Shown here: positions 31,018 to 38,868 of the stretch, piece after piece | How the letters are laid out: every line of letters starts with the position of its first letter | Numbering within the stretch: position 1 is the stretch's first letter | Origin: Amycolatopsis vancoresmycina | GTDB taxonomy: Bacteria; Actinomycetota; Actinomycetes; Mycobacteriales; Pseudonocardiaceae | NCBI RefSeq assembly: GCF_000716785.1 | Contig: NZ_JNYY01000014.1 | Coordinates: 248,001 to 312,000 of the forward strand | Reading direction: 5' to 3' | DNA: 64,000 nt | The notes under the pieces: model-generated | Seen by the model: only the letters and a program-made list of their open reading frames with translations | Databases searched by the model: none | Told to the model about the DNA's origin: nothing | Translations under genes and position numbers: made by a program

Positions 31018-31686
31018 TGTCGTTCCGGAAGGTGCCCGGCGGCTGGGGCGACCAGCCCGTCGGCGCGCTGCGGCTGGACGGCCGGGGCGCGTACACGGCG
31101 CTCGAGGTCCGGGCTGTCCGCCCGCTGCCGGCACCCGGCCGCTCACCGGTCTCTTCCTCGGCTGCGACGCGGGCGGCTTCGGCTCGGAGCTGCCGATCAC
31201 GGACGACCAGGGGGTGCGTTCAGCGCACAGCGGCGCGAAGGAACGCTGGCCGCGGGGCAGAAGCTGGTGCTCACGGCGTCGGGCAAGGTGCCGGACAAGG
31301 CGGCCTACACCGGCACGACGGGGCTGGACTGCGTGGCGAGCGACGGCCACAGCGGCGGCGCCCCGTGCGCGGACGTGACCGCCAAGGTCCCCGGCAAGCG
31401 AGCCGATTCCCGCGGCCAGGTCTGGCTCGACAAGAACGGCAACGGCGCGCTGGACGCCGACGAGGGCCTGGCGAACCGCAACCTCGTGCTGCTCGAGAAC
31501 GGCGCGATCCGCGCCTACGCCCGCACGGACGCCAACGGCTACGCGACGTTCAAGGACATCCCGGTCGGCAACTACCAGCTGCGGGTCCTCGGCCCGTGGA
31601 AGCCGGCGCCGTTCGAAGGCGAACTCGCGGTGGTCGCCCCGCCGTACGGCGGCGGGGAGTGGCACCAGCGGTTCGTCGCCGGCTGA
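31018..31686 (+). pseudogene. Frameshifted remnant of a secreted SdrD-B-domain protein
   Basis: Protein-like sequence continues across three frames. The first segment, from GTG 31018, reads FRKVPGGWGDQPVGALRL and ends near 31110. The second, in another frame, reads RPLTGLFLGCDAGGFGSE, about 31130-31210. The third contains GTLAAGQKLVLTASGKVP and runs to the stop at 31686 (ORF from 31267). The third segment carries an SdrD-B-like motif (VWLDKNGNGALDADEG ... TDANGYATFKDIPVGNYQLRV). One break falls in the G-run 31210-31214; adding one G would join QG to GAFS and the following GTLAAG. No signal peptide is visible, so the 5' end is probably also lost. A sequencing error is an alternative for the frameshifts. 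Confidence 0.6.
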
Positions 31687-31715
31687 CGACCGGGACTGAA
31701 CCGCCCGCGGGCGGT

Positions 31716-32333
31716 TCAGTCCGGATCGCGAACTTCGAGGTTCAGGTCCCGGCCCGCGACCGAGCGCTGGATGAAGTACGCCAGGTCGCCGACCCGGCGG
31801 AAGTAGGCGCGGAGCAGCGGCTCGAGGCCGGGTTCCAGGTCGCGGGTGCGCCGCGCGTTGATCTGGTCGTACCCGGCGGTCGCGTCGGCGAGCATGCCGC
31901 GGAACGTCGCGTCCTCTTCGAGGTTCAGCGCGGTCGCCAGCCGTCTGCAGGTGCTGATCATCGCGTCGGCCTGCCGGAAGATGTCCTGCTTCAGGGCGGA
32001 CATGTGCCGGAGGTCCCGGGGCTTCGCACTCCCGAACGTGGCCAGGCTCCGGCTCAACCCCGACAGGCTGCTGGTGACCGAGAACCAGTCTTCGAGCACG
32101 CCGCGGCGGATCGCCGAGCGCCGGTTCGACCGCCGGACGAACCAGTTGAACCCGACCGCGACCACGAGGCTGGCCGTGCAGAAGCCGACCACGCCGGAGA
32201 TCAGGTTCACCATGATCGGGTGGTTCTGGAGGAACCCGAGGTAGTGCGCTTCGAGGTACAGGCTCGCCGCGAAGGAGAGCACCGCCCCCGCGCCGAGCAG
32301 CAGCAGGAGCAGTCGCGGCAACGGCCGATTCAC
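31716..32333 (-). CDS. Two-TM protein with cytoplasmic helical domain, unknown function
   Basis: A 205-aa membrane protein. Two N-terminal transmembrane helices (about 7-26 and 42-66, separated by a short loop LEAHYLGFLQNHPIMVN) are followed by an Arg-rich membrane-proximal stretch. A helical cytoplasmic domain (about 80-205) contains regularly spaced charged and Leu residues. I do not recognise a family. The GTG at 32333 is chosen because GGAGGGG lies 6 nt upstream; a longer in-frame start at 32453 would add about 40 non-conserved, Arg-rich residues and overlap the opposite promoter. Confidence 0.7.
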   Translation of the reverse strand: MNRPLPRLLLLLLGAGAVLSFAASLYLEAHYLGFLQNHPIMVNLISGVVGFCTASLVVAVGFNWFVRRSNRRSAIRRGVLEDWFSVTSSLSGLSRSLATFGSAKPRDLRHMSALKQDIFRQADAMISTCRRLATALNLEEDATFRGMLADATAGYDQINARRTRDLEPGLEPLLRAYFRRVGDLAYFIQRSVAGRDLNLEVRDPD

Positions 32334-32416
32334 CGGGAACCCCTCCGAAGCCGCGGCATCGTGGTGGACCGGCAGCTTACGACGCGGCGACCCCGGAACG
32401 GAATCTCGCCGGCGCA

Positions 32417-32442
32417 TGTCGAGAACGAGCGCCCGGCTCCGA
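32417..32442 (+). promoter_or_regulatory. Probable ECF42 sigma-factor promoter
   Basis: TGTCGA (32417-32422) is followed after 17 bp by CGA (32440-32442), 55 bp before the first gene of the operon. As I recall it, the published consensus of ECF42 sigma factors is TGTCGA at -35 and CGA at -10. The operon ends with an ECF42 gene, so this would be an autoregulated promoter. Confidence 0.6.
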
Positions 32443-32497
32443 CTGAAGGGCACGAGGCGGCCGAAAGAGGCCGCCGCCCACGAGCGGAGCGTGCCCG

Positions 32498-33211
32498 ATG
32501 ACCAAGGTCACCGCCCAGATGTCGGTGTCCCTCGACGGCTGCTACACCGGCCCACGGGACCCGCAGCACCCCCACGACATGAGCGGCTGGATGCAGGGTC
32601 CCGAGGCGCCCGGGTTCTTCCGGGTCACCCGCTGGGCCGTCGACGCCATGGCCTGGCGCGAGCGGCAGGGCTTCGCCGGCGGTGCGCGGTCGGCCGACTC
32701 GGAGATCGTCGCCGAGACCTTCGCCGCCGCCGGGGCCTACGTCATGGGGCGGCGGATGTTCGACGCCGGTGAGGTTCCCTGGGGTGACGAGCCGCCGTTC
32801 CGGGCTCCCGTGTTCGTCGTCACCCACCGCGCCCGGGCGGTGCTCGAACGCCGGGGTGGCACGTCCTTCACCTTCGTCACCGAGGGGCTCGAACGCGCCG
32901 TCGAGCTGGCCAGGGCCGCGGCCGGCGGCAAGGACGTGGCGGTCGCCGGCGGCGGGGAGCTCCTGCAGCAGGTGCTGGCCGCCGGGCTGCTCGACCAGCT
33001 CGAGCTGCACATCGCCCCGGTGCTGCTCGGCGACGGGCAGCGGCTCTTCGGCCCCGGTCTCGGCCTCGGCGCGGACGACGGCGTCGAGCTGGTCCCGGCC
33101 CGGGTCGTCGACACGCCCGGTGTCACCCACATCCGCTATACCGTCAGCGGGCGGTCGAAGCTGGTGCTCGACGACCGCGGCGCCAGTGGTGACCTGGTCG
33201 GACGGCCGTGA
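32498..33211 (+). CDS. Dihydrofolate reductase-family (RibD C-terminal-like) protein
   Basis: A 237-aa cytoplasmic NADPH-dependent reductase-like protein (RibD_C/DHFR-like fold). It begins KVTAQMSVSLDGCYTG, has the Gly-rich cofactor region AVAGGGELLQQVLAAGLLDQL (about 148-168) and the HIAPVLLGDGQRLF segment typical of the family. The true substrate of these proteins is usually unknown; it is not a housekeeping DHFR. It is the first gene of an operon with a YciI/DGPF protein and an ECF42 sigma factor, preceded by the TGTCGA-N17-CGA promoter. RibD-like reductases are frequent companions of ECF42 factors. Confidence 0.85.
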   Translation: MTKVTAQMSVSLDGCYTGPRDPQHPHDMSGWMQGPEAPGFFRVTRWAVDAMAWRERQGFAGGARSADSEIVAETFAAAGAYVMGRRMFDAGEVPWGDEPPFRAPVFVVTHRARAVLERRGGTSFTFVTEGLERAVELARAAAGGKDVAVAGGGELLQQVLAAGLLDQLELHIAPVLLGDGQRLFGPGLGLGADDGVELVPARVVDTPGVTHIRYTVSGRSKLVLDDRGASGDLVGRP

Positions 33212-33225
33212 GAGAGGAACGATCC

Positions 33226-33588
33226 GTGAAGTACATGCTGCTGATCTACGGCAACGAGGAAGCCTTCAACTCGGTGGGCGCCGAGACCCTCGCCGAGATC
33301 ATCCGCGAGACCGACGCCCTCAACCGGGAGCTGTTCGAGTCCGGCGAGCTGGTCGGCGCCTACGGCGTCGCCGACGAGGTGAACACCAAGATGGTCCGGG
33401 TCACCGACGGGACACCGGTGATCACCGACGGTCCCTACGCCGAGGCCAAGGAGTTCCTGGGCAGCTTCATGATCGTCGACTGCGACGGCCTGGACAGGGC
33501 ACTGGAGATCGCCGCCCGCGCCCCGTCCGCGCGCTACTGGGGCGTCGAGGTCCGGCCGCTGATGCACGAGGCCGAAGTGGCGCCGTGA
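33226..33588 (+). CDS. YciI-like DGPF-domain protein
   Basis: A 120-aa DGPF/YciI-related protein. It starts KYMLLIYGNEEA and carries the signature DGPYAEAKEFLGSFMIVD (about residues 67-84), from which the DGPF name derives. The GTG at 33226 has AGAGGAA at good distance; a GTG at 33208 overlapping the preceding stop is an alternative. DGPF proteins are the diagnostic genomic partner of ECF42 sigma factors; their biochemical role is unknown. Its stop overlaps the sigma factor start by 4 bp. Confidence 0.9.
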   Translation: MKYMLLIYGNEEAFNSVGAETLAEIIRETDALNRELFESGELVGAYGVADEVNTKMVRVTDGTPVITDGPYAEAKEFLGSFMIVDCDGLDRALEIAARAPSARYWGVEVRPLMHEAEVAP

Positions 33589-34781
33589 CCGGCTGGCAGG
33601 CCGTCCGGCGGCTGGTTCCCGAGGTGCTCGGGGTGCTGGTGCGCCGGTACGGCCAGTTCGATGCCTGCGAGGACGCCGTCCAGGAGGCGCTGGCGGCGGC
33701 CGCGGCCCAGTGGCCGGTGGACGGGTGGCCGGAGAGCCCCCGGGCGTGGCTGCTGACGGTGGCGTCGCGCCGCCTCGCCGACCAGGTGCGCAGCGACGCC
33801 GCCCGGCGACGGCGGGAGGAGGCCGACGCCCTCCGCACCCCGCCCGCCGGCGACGTCGAAGGCCGCGACGACACGCTCACGCTGCTGTTCCTGTGCTGCC
33901 ACCCGGCGCTGACGCCGCCGTCGCAGATCGCGCTGACGCTGCGGGCCGTCGGCGGCCTGTCGACCGCCGAGATCGCCCGGGCCTTCCTCGTGCCCGAGGC
34001 GACCATGGCCCAGCGCATCAGCCGGGCCAAGCACCGGATCAAGGGGACCGGCTTCGCGCTGCCGCCGCCGGCCGAGCGGGCGGCGCGGCTCGGCGTCGTG
34101 CTCCAGGTGGTCTACCTGGTCTTCAACGAGGGCTACACGGCCACGTCGGGGACGCGGCTGGTGCGCGCCGAGCTGACGGCCGAGGCGATCCGCCTGGCCC
34201 GCGAGCTGCACCGGCTGGTCCCGGGCAACGGCGAGGTGGCCGGGCTCCTGGCCCTCCTGCTGCTGACCGACGCCCGCCGTCCGGCCCGCACGGCCGCGGA
34301 CGGCGGGCTGGTGCCGCTGAGCGAGCAGGACCGGACGCTCTGGGACGCCCAAGCGATCGCCGAGGGCGTGGCCCTGGTGACCGGCGCGCTGGCGCACGGC
34401 CCGGTCGGCCCGTACCAGCTGCAGGCCGCCATCGCCGCCGTCCACGACGAGGCACCCACCGCGGAAGCCACGGACTGGCCGCAGATCCTGGCCCTCTACA
34501 CGCTTCTCGAGCGCGTCGCGCCCAACCCGGCGGTGACGCTGAACCGCGCGGTGGCGGTGGCCGAGGTCCACGGGCCGGCGGCCGGGCTGGCCCTGCTCGA
34601 CGCCCTCTCGGCCGACGAGCGCATCTCCGCGTCCCACCACCTGGTGTCCGTGCGGGCGCACCTGCTGGAGCTGGCGGGCGACCACGACGCGGCCCGCGCC
34701 GGCTACCAGGAGGCGGCCCGCCGCACGACGAGCGAACCCGAGCGCCGCCACCTCCTGAGCCGCGCCGCGCGCCTGGGGTGA
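33585..34781 (+). CDS. ECF42-type RNA polymerase sigma factor
   Basis: A 398-aa extracytoplasmic-function sigma factor. Sigma region 2 (about residues 10-75, FDACEDAVQEALAAAAAQWP) and sigma-70 region 4 (about 105-165, LTLRAVGGLSTAEIARAFLV) are followed by a long C-terminal helical/TPR-like extension (about 180-398, with NEGYTAT and the signature NPAVTLNRAVAVAEVHGP). The extension and the DGPF neighbour define group ECF42. This group lacks a classical anti-sigma factor; the extension probably regulates activity. The GTG start overlaps the DGPF stop (GTGA). It likely drives its own operon from the promoter at 32417-32442. Confidence 0.92.
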   Translation: MTGWQAVRRLVPEVLGVLVRRYGQFDACEDAVQEALAAAAAQWPVDGWPESPRAWLLTVASRRLADQVRSDAARRRREEADALRTPPAGDVEGRDDTLTLLFLCCHPALTPPSQIALTLRAVGGLSTAEIARAFLVPEATMAQRISRAKHRIKGTGFALPPPAERAARLGVVLQVVYLVFNEGYTATSGTRLVRAELTAEAIRLARELHRLVPGNGEVAGLLALLLLTDARRPARTAADGGLVPLSEQDRTLWDAQAIAEGVALVTGALAHGPVGPYQLQAAIAAVHDEAPTAEATDWPQILALYTLLERVAPNPAVTLNRAVAVAEVHGPAAGLALLDALSADERISASHHLVSVRAHLLELAGDHDAARAGYQEAARRTTSEPERRHLLSRAARLG

Positions 34782-34815
34782 CTTCGCGGCGCGTCCGGTG
34801 TGGTGTGATTCCGCC

Positions 34816-35208
34816 GTGAGCCGTGCCGGGGAAGAGACCAACCGCCGCATGCTGCGTGCGCGCGACACCATGGACCGGGACTACGCGAAGCCGTTGGACG
34901 TTCCCGCGCTGGCCAGGGTCGCGCACGTCTCGGCGCCGCACTTCGCCCGGACCTTCCGCGCCACCTTCGGGGAAACCCCGCACCGCTACCTGCAACGCCG
35001 CCGGGTGGAGCGGGCCATGTTCCTGCTGCGCGCGGGCGACCGGAGCGTCACCGACATCTGCCTGGAGGTCGGCTTCACCAGCCTCGGCACGTTCAGCCGG
35101 ACGTTCCGGGACATCGTCGGCGAGTCGCCGACGGCCTACCGCCGCCGGGGACCGCTGGCCGGCGTGCCGACCTGCTTCGCGATGGCGTGGATGCGGCCGC
35201 GGAGCTGA
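34816..35208 (+). CDS. Short AraC-family regulator
   Basis: A 130-aa protein that is essentially only the AraC/XylS double-HTH DNA-binding domain (PLDVPALARVAHVSAPHFARTF then VTDICLEVGFTSLGTFSRTF), without an effector domain. The GTG at 34816 is chosen; a slightly longer frame from 34798 lacks an RBS. It is followed 48 bp later by a VOC-family gene. Paired short AraC and VOC genes are common in actinomycetes, where the regulator is thought to control its neighbour. Confidence 0.85.
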   Translation: MSRAGEETNRRMLRARDTMDRDYAKPLDVPALARVAHVSAPHFARTFRATFGETPHRYLQRRRVERAMFLLRAGDRSVTDICLEVGFTSLGTFSRTFRDIVGESPTAYRRRGPLAGVPTCFAMAWMRPRS

Positions 35209-35256
35209 TCGTTTCGGATAAGCACCCCGGCGCGCCCCTGCACTACCGTCGCCCCC

Positions 35257-35673
35257 ATGCTCAACGCAATCACGATTTCGCAGATCTTCGTGCTCGACCA
35301 GGACGAGGCGCTCGACTTCTACGTCGGCAAGCTCGGCCTGGAGGTCCACACCGACGCCGACCTGGGGTTCATGCGGTGGCTGACGATCAACGTGCCCGGT
35401 CAGCCGGACCGCGAGATCCTGCTGGAGAAGCCGGGCCCGCCCCGGATGGACGAGGCGACGGCGGACCAGGTCCGCGACCTGCTGACGAAGGGCGCGATGG
35501 GCGGCTCGCTGTTCTTCGCCGCCGAAGACTGCCGCAAGACCTACGAGACGCTGCTGGCCAAGGGCGTGGAGTTCACCGACGAGCCGACCGAACGCCCGTA
35601 CGGGATCGACTGCGGCCTGCGTGACCCGTTCGGCAACAGCATCCGGTTCAGCCAGCCCCTGTCGGGGTCCTGA
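35257..35673 (+). CDS. VOC (glyoxalase-like) family protein
   Basis: A 138-aa single-domain vicinal-oxygen-chelate protein. It has the typical opening ISQIFVLDQDEALDFYVGKLGLEV and the closing RDPFGNSIRFSQP strand motif. VOC members include glyoxalases, dioxygenases and resistance proteins; the reaction here is not decidable. It lies downstream of the short AraC regulator. Confidence 0.88.
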   Translation: MLNAITISQIFVLDQDEALDFYVGKLGLEVHTDADLGFMRWLTINVPGQPDREILLEKPGPPRMDEATADQVRDLLTKGAMGGSLFFAAEDCRKTYETLLAKGVEFTDEPTERPYGIDCGLRDPFGNSIRFSQPLSGS

Positions 35674-35711
35674 GGCGGGTTCAGGGCGGGGCATCGCCGG
35701 GACGATACGTC

Positions 35712-37607
35712 CTACGGCCGGCGGCGGAAGGAGTCGATCAGCCGCCGGGTCGGTGAGCCCAGGCCGGTCACGGTGTCGTAGCCCGGGGCGTGGACCAGGT
35801 TCGAGTCCGCGTACTGCCCCGGGGTGATCAGGTCGACGAACCCGCGTCGCTCGACCGCGAACGCCACCGTGTCCGGCGTCCCGGCGGGGTTGTCGCGGAT
35901 GGCGTGGTACATCGGTAACGGCCGGGCGTACAGGGCCGGGTTCGCGAACCCGAGTGGCCCGTGCTCCTGCACCAGAAGGGCGGCCACCCCGGCGAAGGCG
36001 GGCGACGACAGGCTGGTGCCGCCGCCGTTGCCCACCTTGTAGGACAGACTGCCGTCGAGGTCGTAGCCGGTTTCGCCGACGAGCAGGCACAGATCGGGAT
36101 CCGCCAGGGCGGCGACGTCCGGGAGCGTGCGCATCGGCGGCGACCCCGCGAACGACGCCGGCACCACACCCCGCTGGTAGAACGGCTGCGGGAACACGGT
36201 GCTGGTGCCGCCGCCGGAAGCCTTCCCCTGGTAACCGGGCAGGCCCGGATCCCACGACCGGCCGTCACCGGACAGGGACGCTTCGTCGGTCGCCCAGCCG
36301 ATTTCCCACAGGTAGGAGTTGCCGGGCCCGATCGCCAGCGTCGTGCCGCCCACCGCGGTCACCCACGGGCTGGACGCCGGGTACTCGACGGACCGGCCGC
36401 CGCTGTCGGTGCTGCCGCCGCCGGAGTCGCCGCTGGCGAAGGTGAACGTGATGCCCTCGACCGCGGCCTCCTGGAACGCGCGTTCGTACGCCGCGACGGC
36501 GTCCGGGGCGTAGCCGGGGGTGGAGCCGACGATGATCGACCCCGACACGACGTCGGCCAGGTGCCGGTCGACGATCTGCACGATCGAGTCGAGCACGTCG
36601 TCGCCGTAGCGGGCACGGGAGCCCACCACGAAGGCGATGTCCGCGCCGGGCGCCATCGCGTGCGCGGCTTGGACGTCCATGGCGAACTCGCCGCTGGCTT
36701 CCTCGGGACGGGTGCCGGGCGGGACGTGGGCGGTGAACTGCCCGGGGGCGAACGGCGGCTCACCGTGCTCGGCCGCGAAGCGGTTGGCGTCGGGCAGGGT
36801 GTTGATTTCGTTGCCGATGCTGATGATCCCGATCGTGACACCCTTGCCGGTGAGGCCGGTCCCGGTGATCCCGTAGGCGTCACGCACCTGCCGCGGCGTG
36901 TACCCGCAGGGCGCCCACTGCGCGGGACGTCCGTAGGCAGCGGGGAGATCCGTGGCCGGGGTGTCGCCGTAGTGGTCCGGGCAGGGACTGACCGGCACCG
37001 CGGCGCGGGCGGCCGTCCGGGACCCGGTCCCGGGCGGCGGCACGGGCGGCCGGGAGCCGGTCGCGGCGGTGAGGCCGGTGACGGTCAGGACGTCCGGCCC
37101 CACCGCCGCGGGTACCGTGACCGGGTCCACCGCCGCCCGGAACGGGGTGCCGTAGTAGGTGTAGTTGTGGAAGCGCGTGCCGAACGCCTCGGCCGCGGCG
37201 GCGACTGTGCCCTGGGCGACGACGGCCCGGGAGCCGGCGCTGACGATCGACAGGCCGCTGCCGCGCAGCCAGGCACTGACCGCGTCGATGCGGTCCTGCG
37301 AAGGCCCGAACCGGGCGCGCGTCTGTTCGGGGCTCAGGAAGTGGCCGTAGCGGGGATCACGCGGGTCCGACACCGCCCGCGCGTAGCCGGCCAGCCGCCG
37401 GGAATCGCCGTCGAGGAACACCTGGGCGGTGACCTGGCCCGCGGGATCGGCCGGCCCGGCGTCGGTCCCGTCCTGGACGACGTGGGCGCTGCGGGTGCCG
37501 TCCAAGCCGCGAACGGGTACCCGCGGCGGCTCGGCAGCGAACGACGGTGCCGCGGGCACGATCAGGAGGCTCGCCAGCAGGATGATCCCGGCCCGTGGTC
37601 TCCGCAT
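35712..37607 (-). CDS. Secreted S53 (sedolisin) serine-carboxyl peptidase
   Basis: A 631-aa exported protease of family S53. A signal peptide covers about residues 1-24 (PSFAAEP). The Pro-kumamolisin activation domain is about 30-195 (PRYGHFLSPEQTRARFGP). The catalytic domain has the Glu/Asp pair in GEFAMDVQAA (Glu307, Asp311), the oxyanion Asp in FASGDSGGG, and the nucleophile Ser532 in GGGTSLSSPAFAG. The C-terminal Asp-rich calcium-site region is near 590-620. It should be active at acidic pH outside the cell after removal of the propeptide. GAAGGA lies 6 nt before the ATG. No operon partner is evident. Confidence 0.92.
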   Translation of the reverse strand: MRRPRAGIILLASLLIVPAAPSFAAEPPRVPVRGLDGTRSAHVVQDGTDAGPADPAGQVTAQVFLDGDSRRLAGYARAVSDPRDPRYGHFLSPEQTRARFGPSQDRIDAVSAWLRGSGLSIVSAGSRAVVAQGTVAAAAEAFGTRFHNYTYYGTPFRAAVDPVTVPAAVGPDVLTVTGLTAATGSRPPVPPPGTGSRTAARAAVPVSPCPDHYGDTPATDLPAAYGRPAQWAPCGYTPRQVRDAYGITGTGLTGKGVTIGIISIGNEINTLPDANRFAAEHGEPPFAPGQFTAHVPPGTRPEEASGEFAMDVQAAHAMAPGADIAFVVGSRARYGDDVLDSIVQIVDRHLADVVSGSIIVGSTPGYAPDAVAAYERAFQEAAVEGITFTFASGDSGGGSTDSGGRSVEYPASSPWVTAVGGTTLAIGPGNSYLWEIGWATDEASLSGDGRSWDPGLPGYQGKASGGGTSTVFPQPFYQRGVVPASFAGSPPMRTLPDVAALADPDLCLLVGETGYDLDGSLSYKVGNGGGTSLSSPAFAGVAALLVQEHGPLGFANPALYARPLPMYHAIRDNPAGTPDTVAFAVERRGFVDLITPGQYADSNLVHAPGYDTVTGLGSPTRRLIDSFRRRP

Positions 37608-37703
37608 CGCTGTCCTTCCGTCGGCGTTCTCGAGGCACCCCCAAGGAAGATGCCGGGACCCGGACGATTCGTTGCACCTGCGTCGCCACCGCCTCGGACC
37701 GCG

Positions 37704-38234
37704 TCAGCGGACGCAGCTCCCCTGACGCTGCAGCCATTGCAAGATCGGAGACTGCTCGCAAACGGAGGCAGTTGCGGAGAACTTGGCGTGATAATCCATC
37801 AATTCCCAGCGCTTGTCGGCGTCGGTGTGTGCCATGCCGAGTTCTTGAAGGCGCCAGTAGCGCCAGCGTACGACAAAGATGGCCCGGCCGTTGACTGCTT
37901 TTCCGCGGTCGAGTTGTCGCAGCTTGATCCAGGCGGCAGCGATGTGCCCCGCGCAGGCGATGTCGGAGTCCATTTGAAGGCTTTGGATCGGAGCGAGAAG
38001 ATCGGCTGAGACGCTTTCCGACAAGGCACTCGTGAAGTCCGCGGCCGTCGGGCAGGAAGTTTCCGGTATCCCGCCGGTGTCGCCGGAAGCCTGCAGCCCA
38101 CCGGGCGAGGCGGCTTCTGGTTGGCTACCGGTGTTCCCGGGTGATCCACCGCACGCCGTCGAGGCGGCACCAAGGATGGCGAAAACCACCAGAGCGCCGA
38201 AGTAGCCTCGAATGCCGGATCCTTGCCCCATCAT
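37704..38234 (-). CDS. Putative lipoprotein of unknown function
   Basis: A 176-aa exported protein with a signal peptide and lipobox ASTAC (Cys at about 24), followed by a Gly/Ser/Pro-rich linker and a soluble domain with three or four further Cys. The start is the ATG at 38234; an adjacent ATG or a GTG two codons upstream is possible, and no strong RBS is seen. I recognise no family. Base composition is clearly lower in GC than the flanking genes. It is divergent from the next small gene over about 100 bp. Confidence 0.65.
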   Translation of the reverse strand: MMGQGSGIRGYFGALVVFAILGAASTACGGSPGNTGSQPEAASPGGLQASGDTGGIPETSCPTAADFTSALSESVSADLLAPIQSLQMDSDIACAGHIAAAWIKLRQLDRGKAVNGRAIFVVRWRYWRLQELGMAHTDADKRWELMDYHAKFSATASVCEQSPILQWLQRQGSCVR

Positions 38235-38333
38235 GCGCACGGATTCAAGGTCGCGGAGGCGCCGGACGGCGTTACGGCCCCAGGAAATTGGCGATCTGTA
38301 ACACGAACGCGGCGGCACGCGACGATGAGGTCC

Positions 38334-38834
38334 ATGAGCTGTCGGATGCTGTCGCGCAGGGGGAAGATTCTCCTTGTCCTGTGCGGAGTCTTTCTGGTGC
38401 TCGCCACTGCGTTCGTTGGATTCGATGCCCGCGCGCGTGCGGAGTTCCGTGAGGTCAGGGCCGTGGTTGACCGGTTGCAGATACCCGAAGGCGCCATTTC
38501 TGCTCGGGTGGTGGAGACGGGTAACGGTATCGCTGCTTACCTCTGCGTCGACGCGGAGTGCCCATCGTTCGCCCGGGGTTTTCTCGTTGCGGTCCCGCCT
38601 GGGGGTGATCGAGACGTTGTACAGGAGTTGCTGACAGGGAATGGATACGCGGTAACAACCCCTCCGGTGGACGGGTGTGGCACCGCCGATCAAGGAGATT
38701 GTGCTGCCCAGCACCGCAACGCCGCATTCAGCTTGAAAATCACCATCGGGCCGCCGGGCTCCGCGGTTCCTCCGCAAAACCCTCCGCCTGGCACTGTTTG
38801 GCGTTCGCTGTGGATCACGGCAATGCACCGATAG
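38334..38834 (+). CDS. Small membrane-anchored protein of unknown function
   Basis: A 166-aa protein with an Arg/Lys-rich N-terminus and one N-terminal membrane helix (about 11-31, ILLVLCGVFLVLATAFVGF). The predicted outer domain contains four Cys (two pairs). I do not recognise a family. The ATG at 38334 is preferred because GAGG lies just upstream; ATG 38325 is three codons earlier without an RBS. GC content is lower than average for the window. It precedes the large surface protein by 34 bp and may be in its operon. Confidence 0.65.
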   Translation: MSCRMLSRRGKILLVLCGVFLVLATAFVGFDARARAEFREVRAVVDRLQIPEGAISARVVETGNGIAAYLCVDAECPSFARGFLVAVPPGGDRDVVQELLTGNGYAVTTPPVDGCGTADQGDCAAQHRNAAFSLKITIGPPGSAVPPQNPPPGTVWRSLWITAMHR

Positions 38835-38868
38835 TTTCCCTTTTTTCAGATATGCCCGGAGGTGGCTC

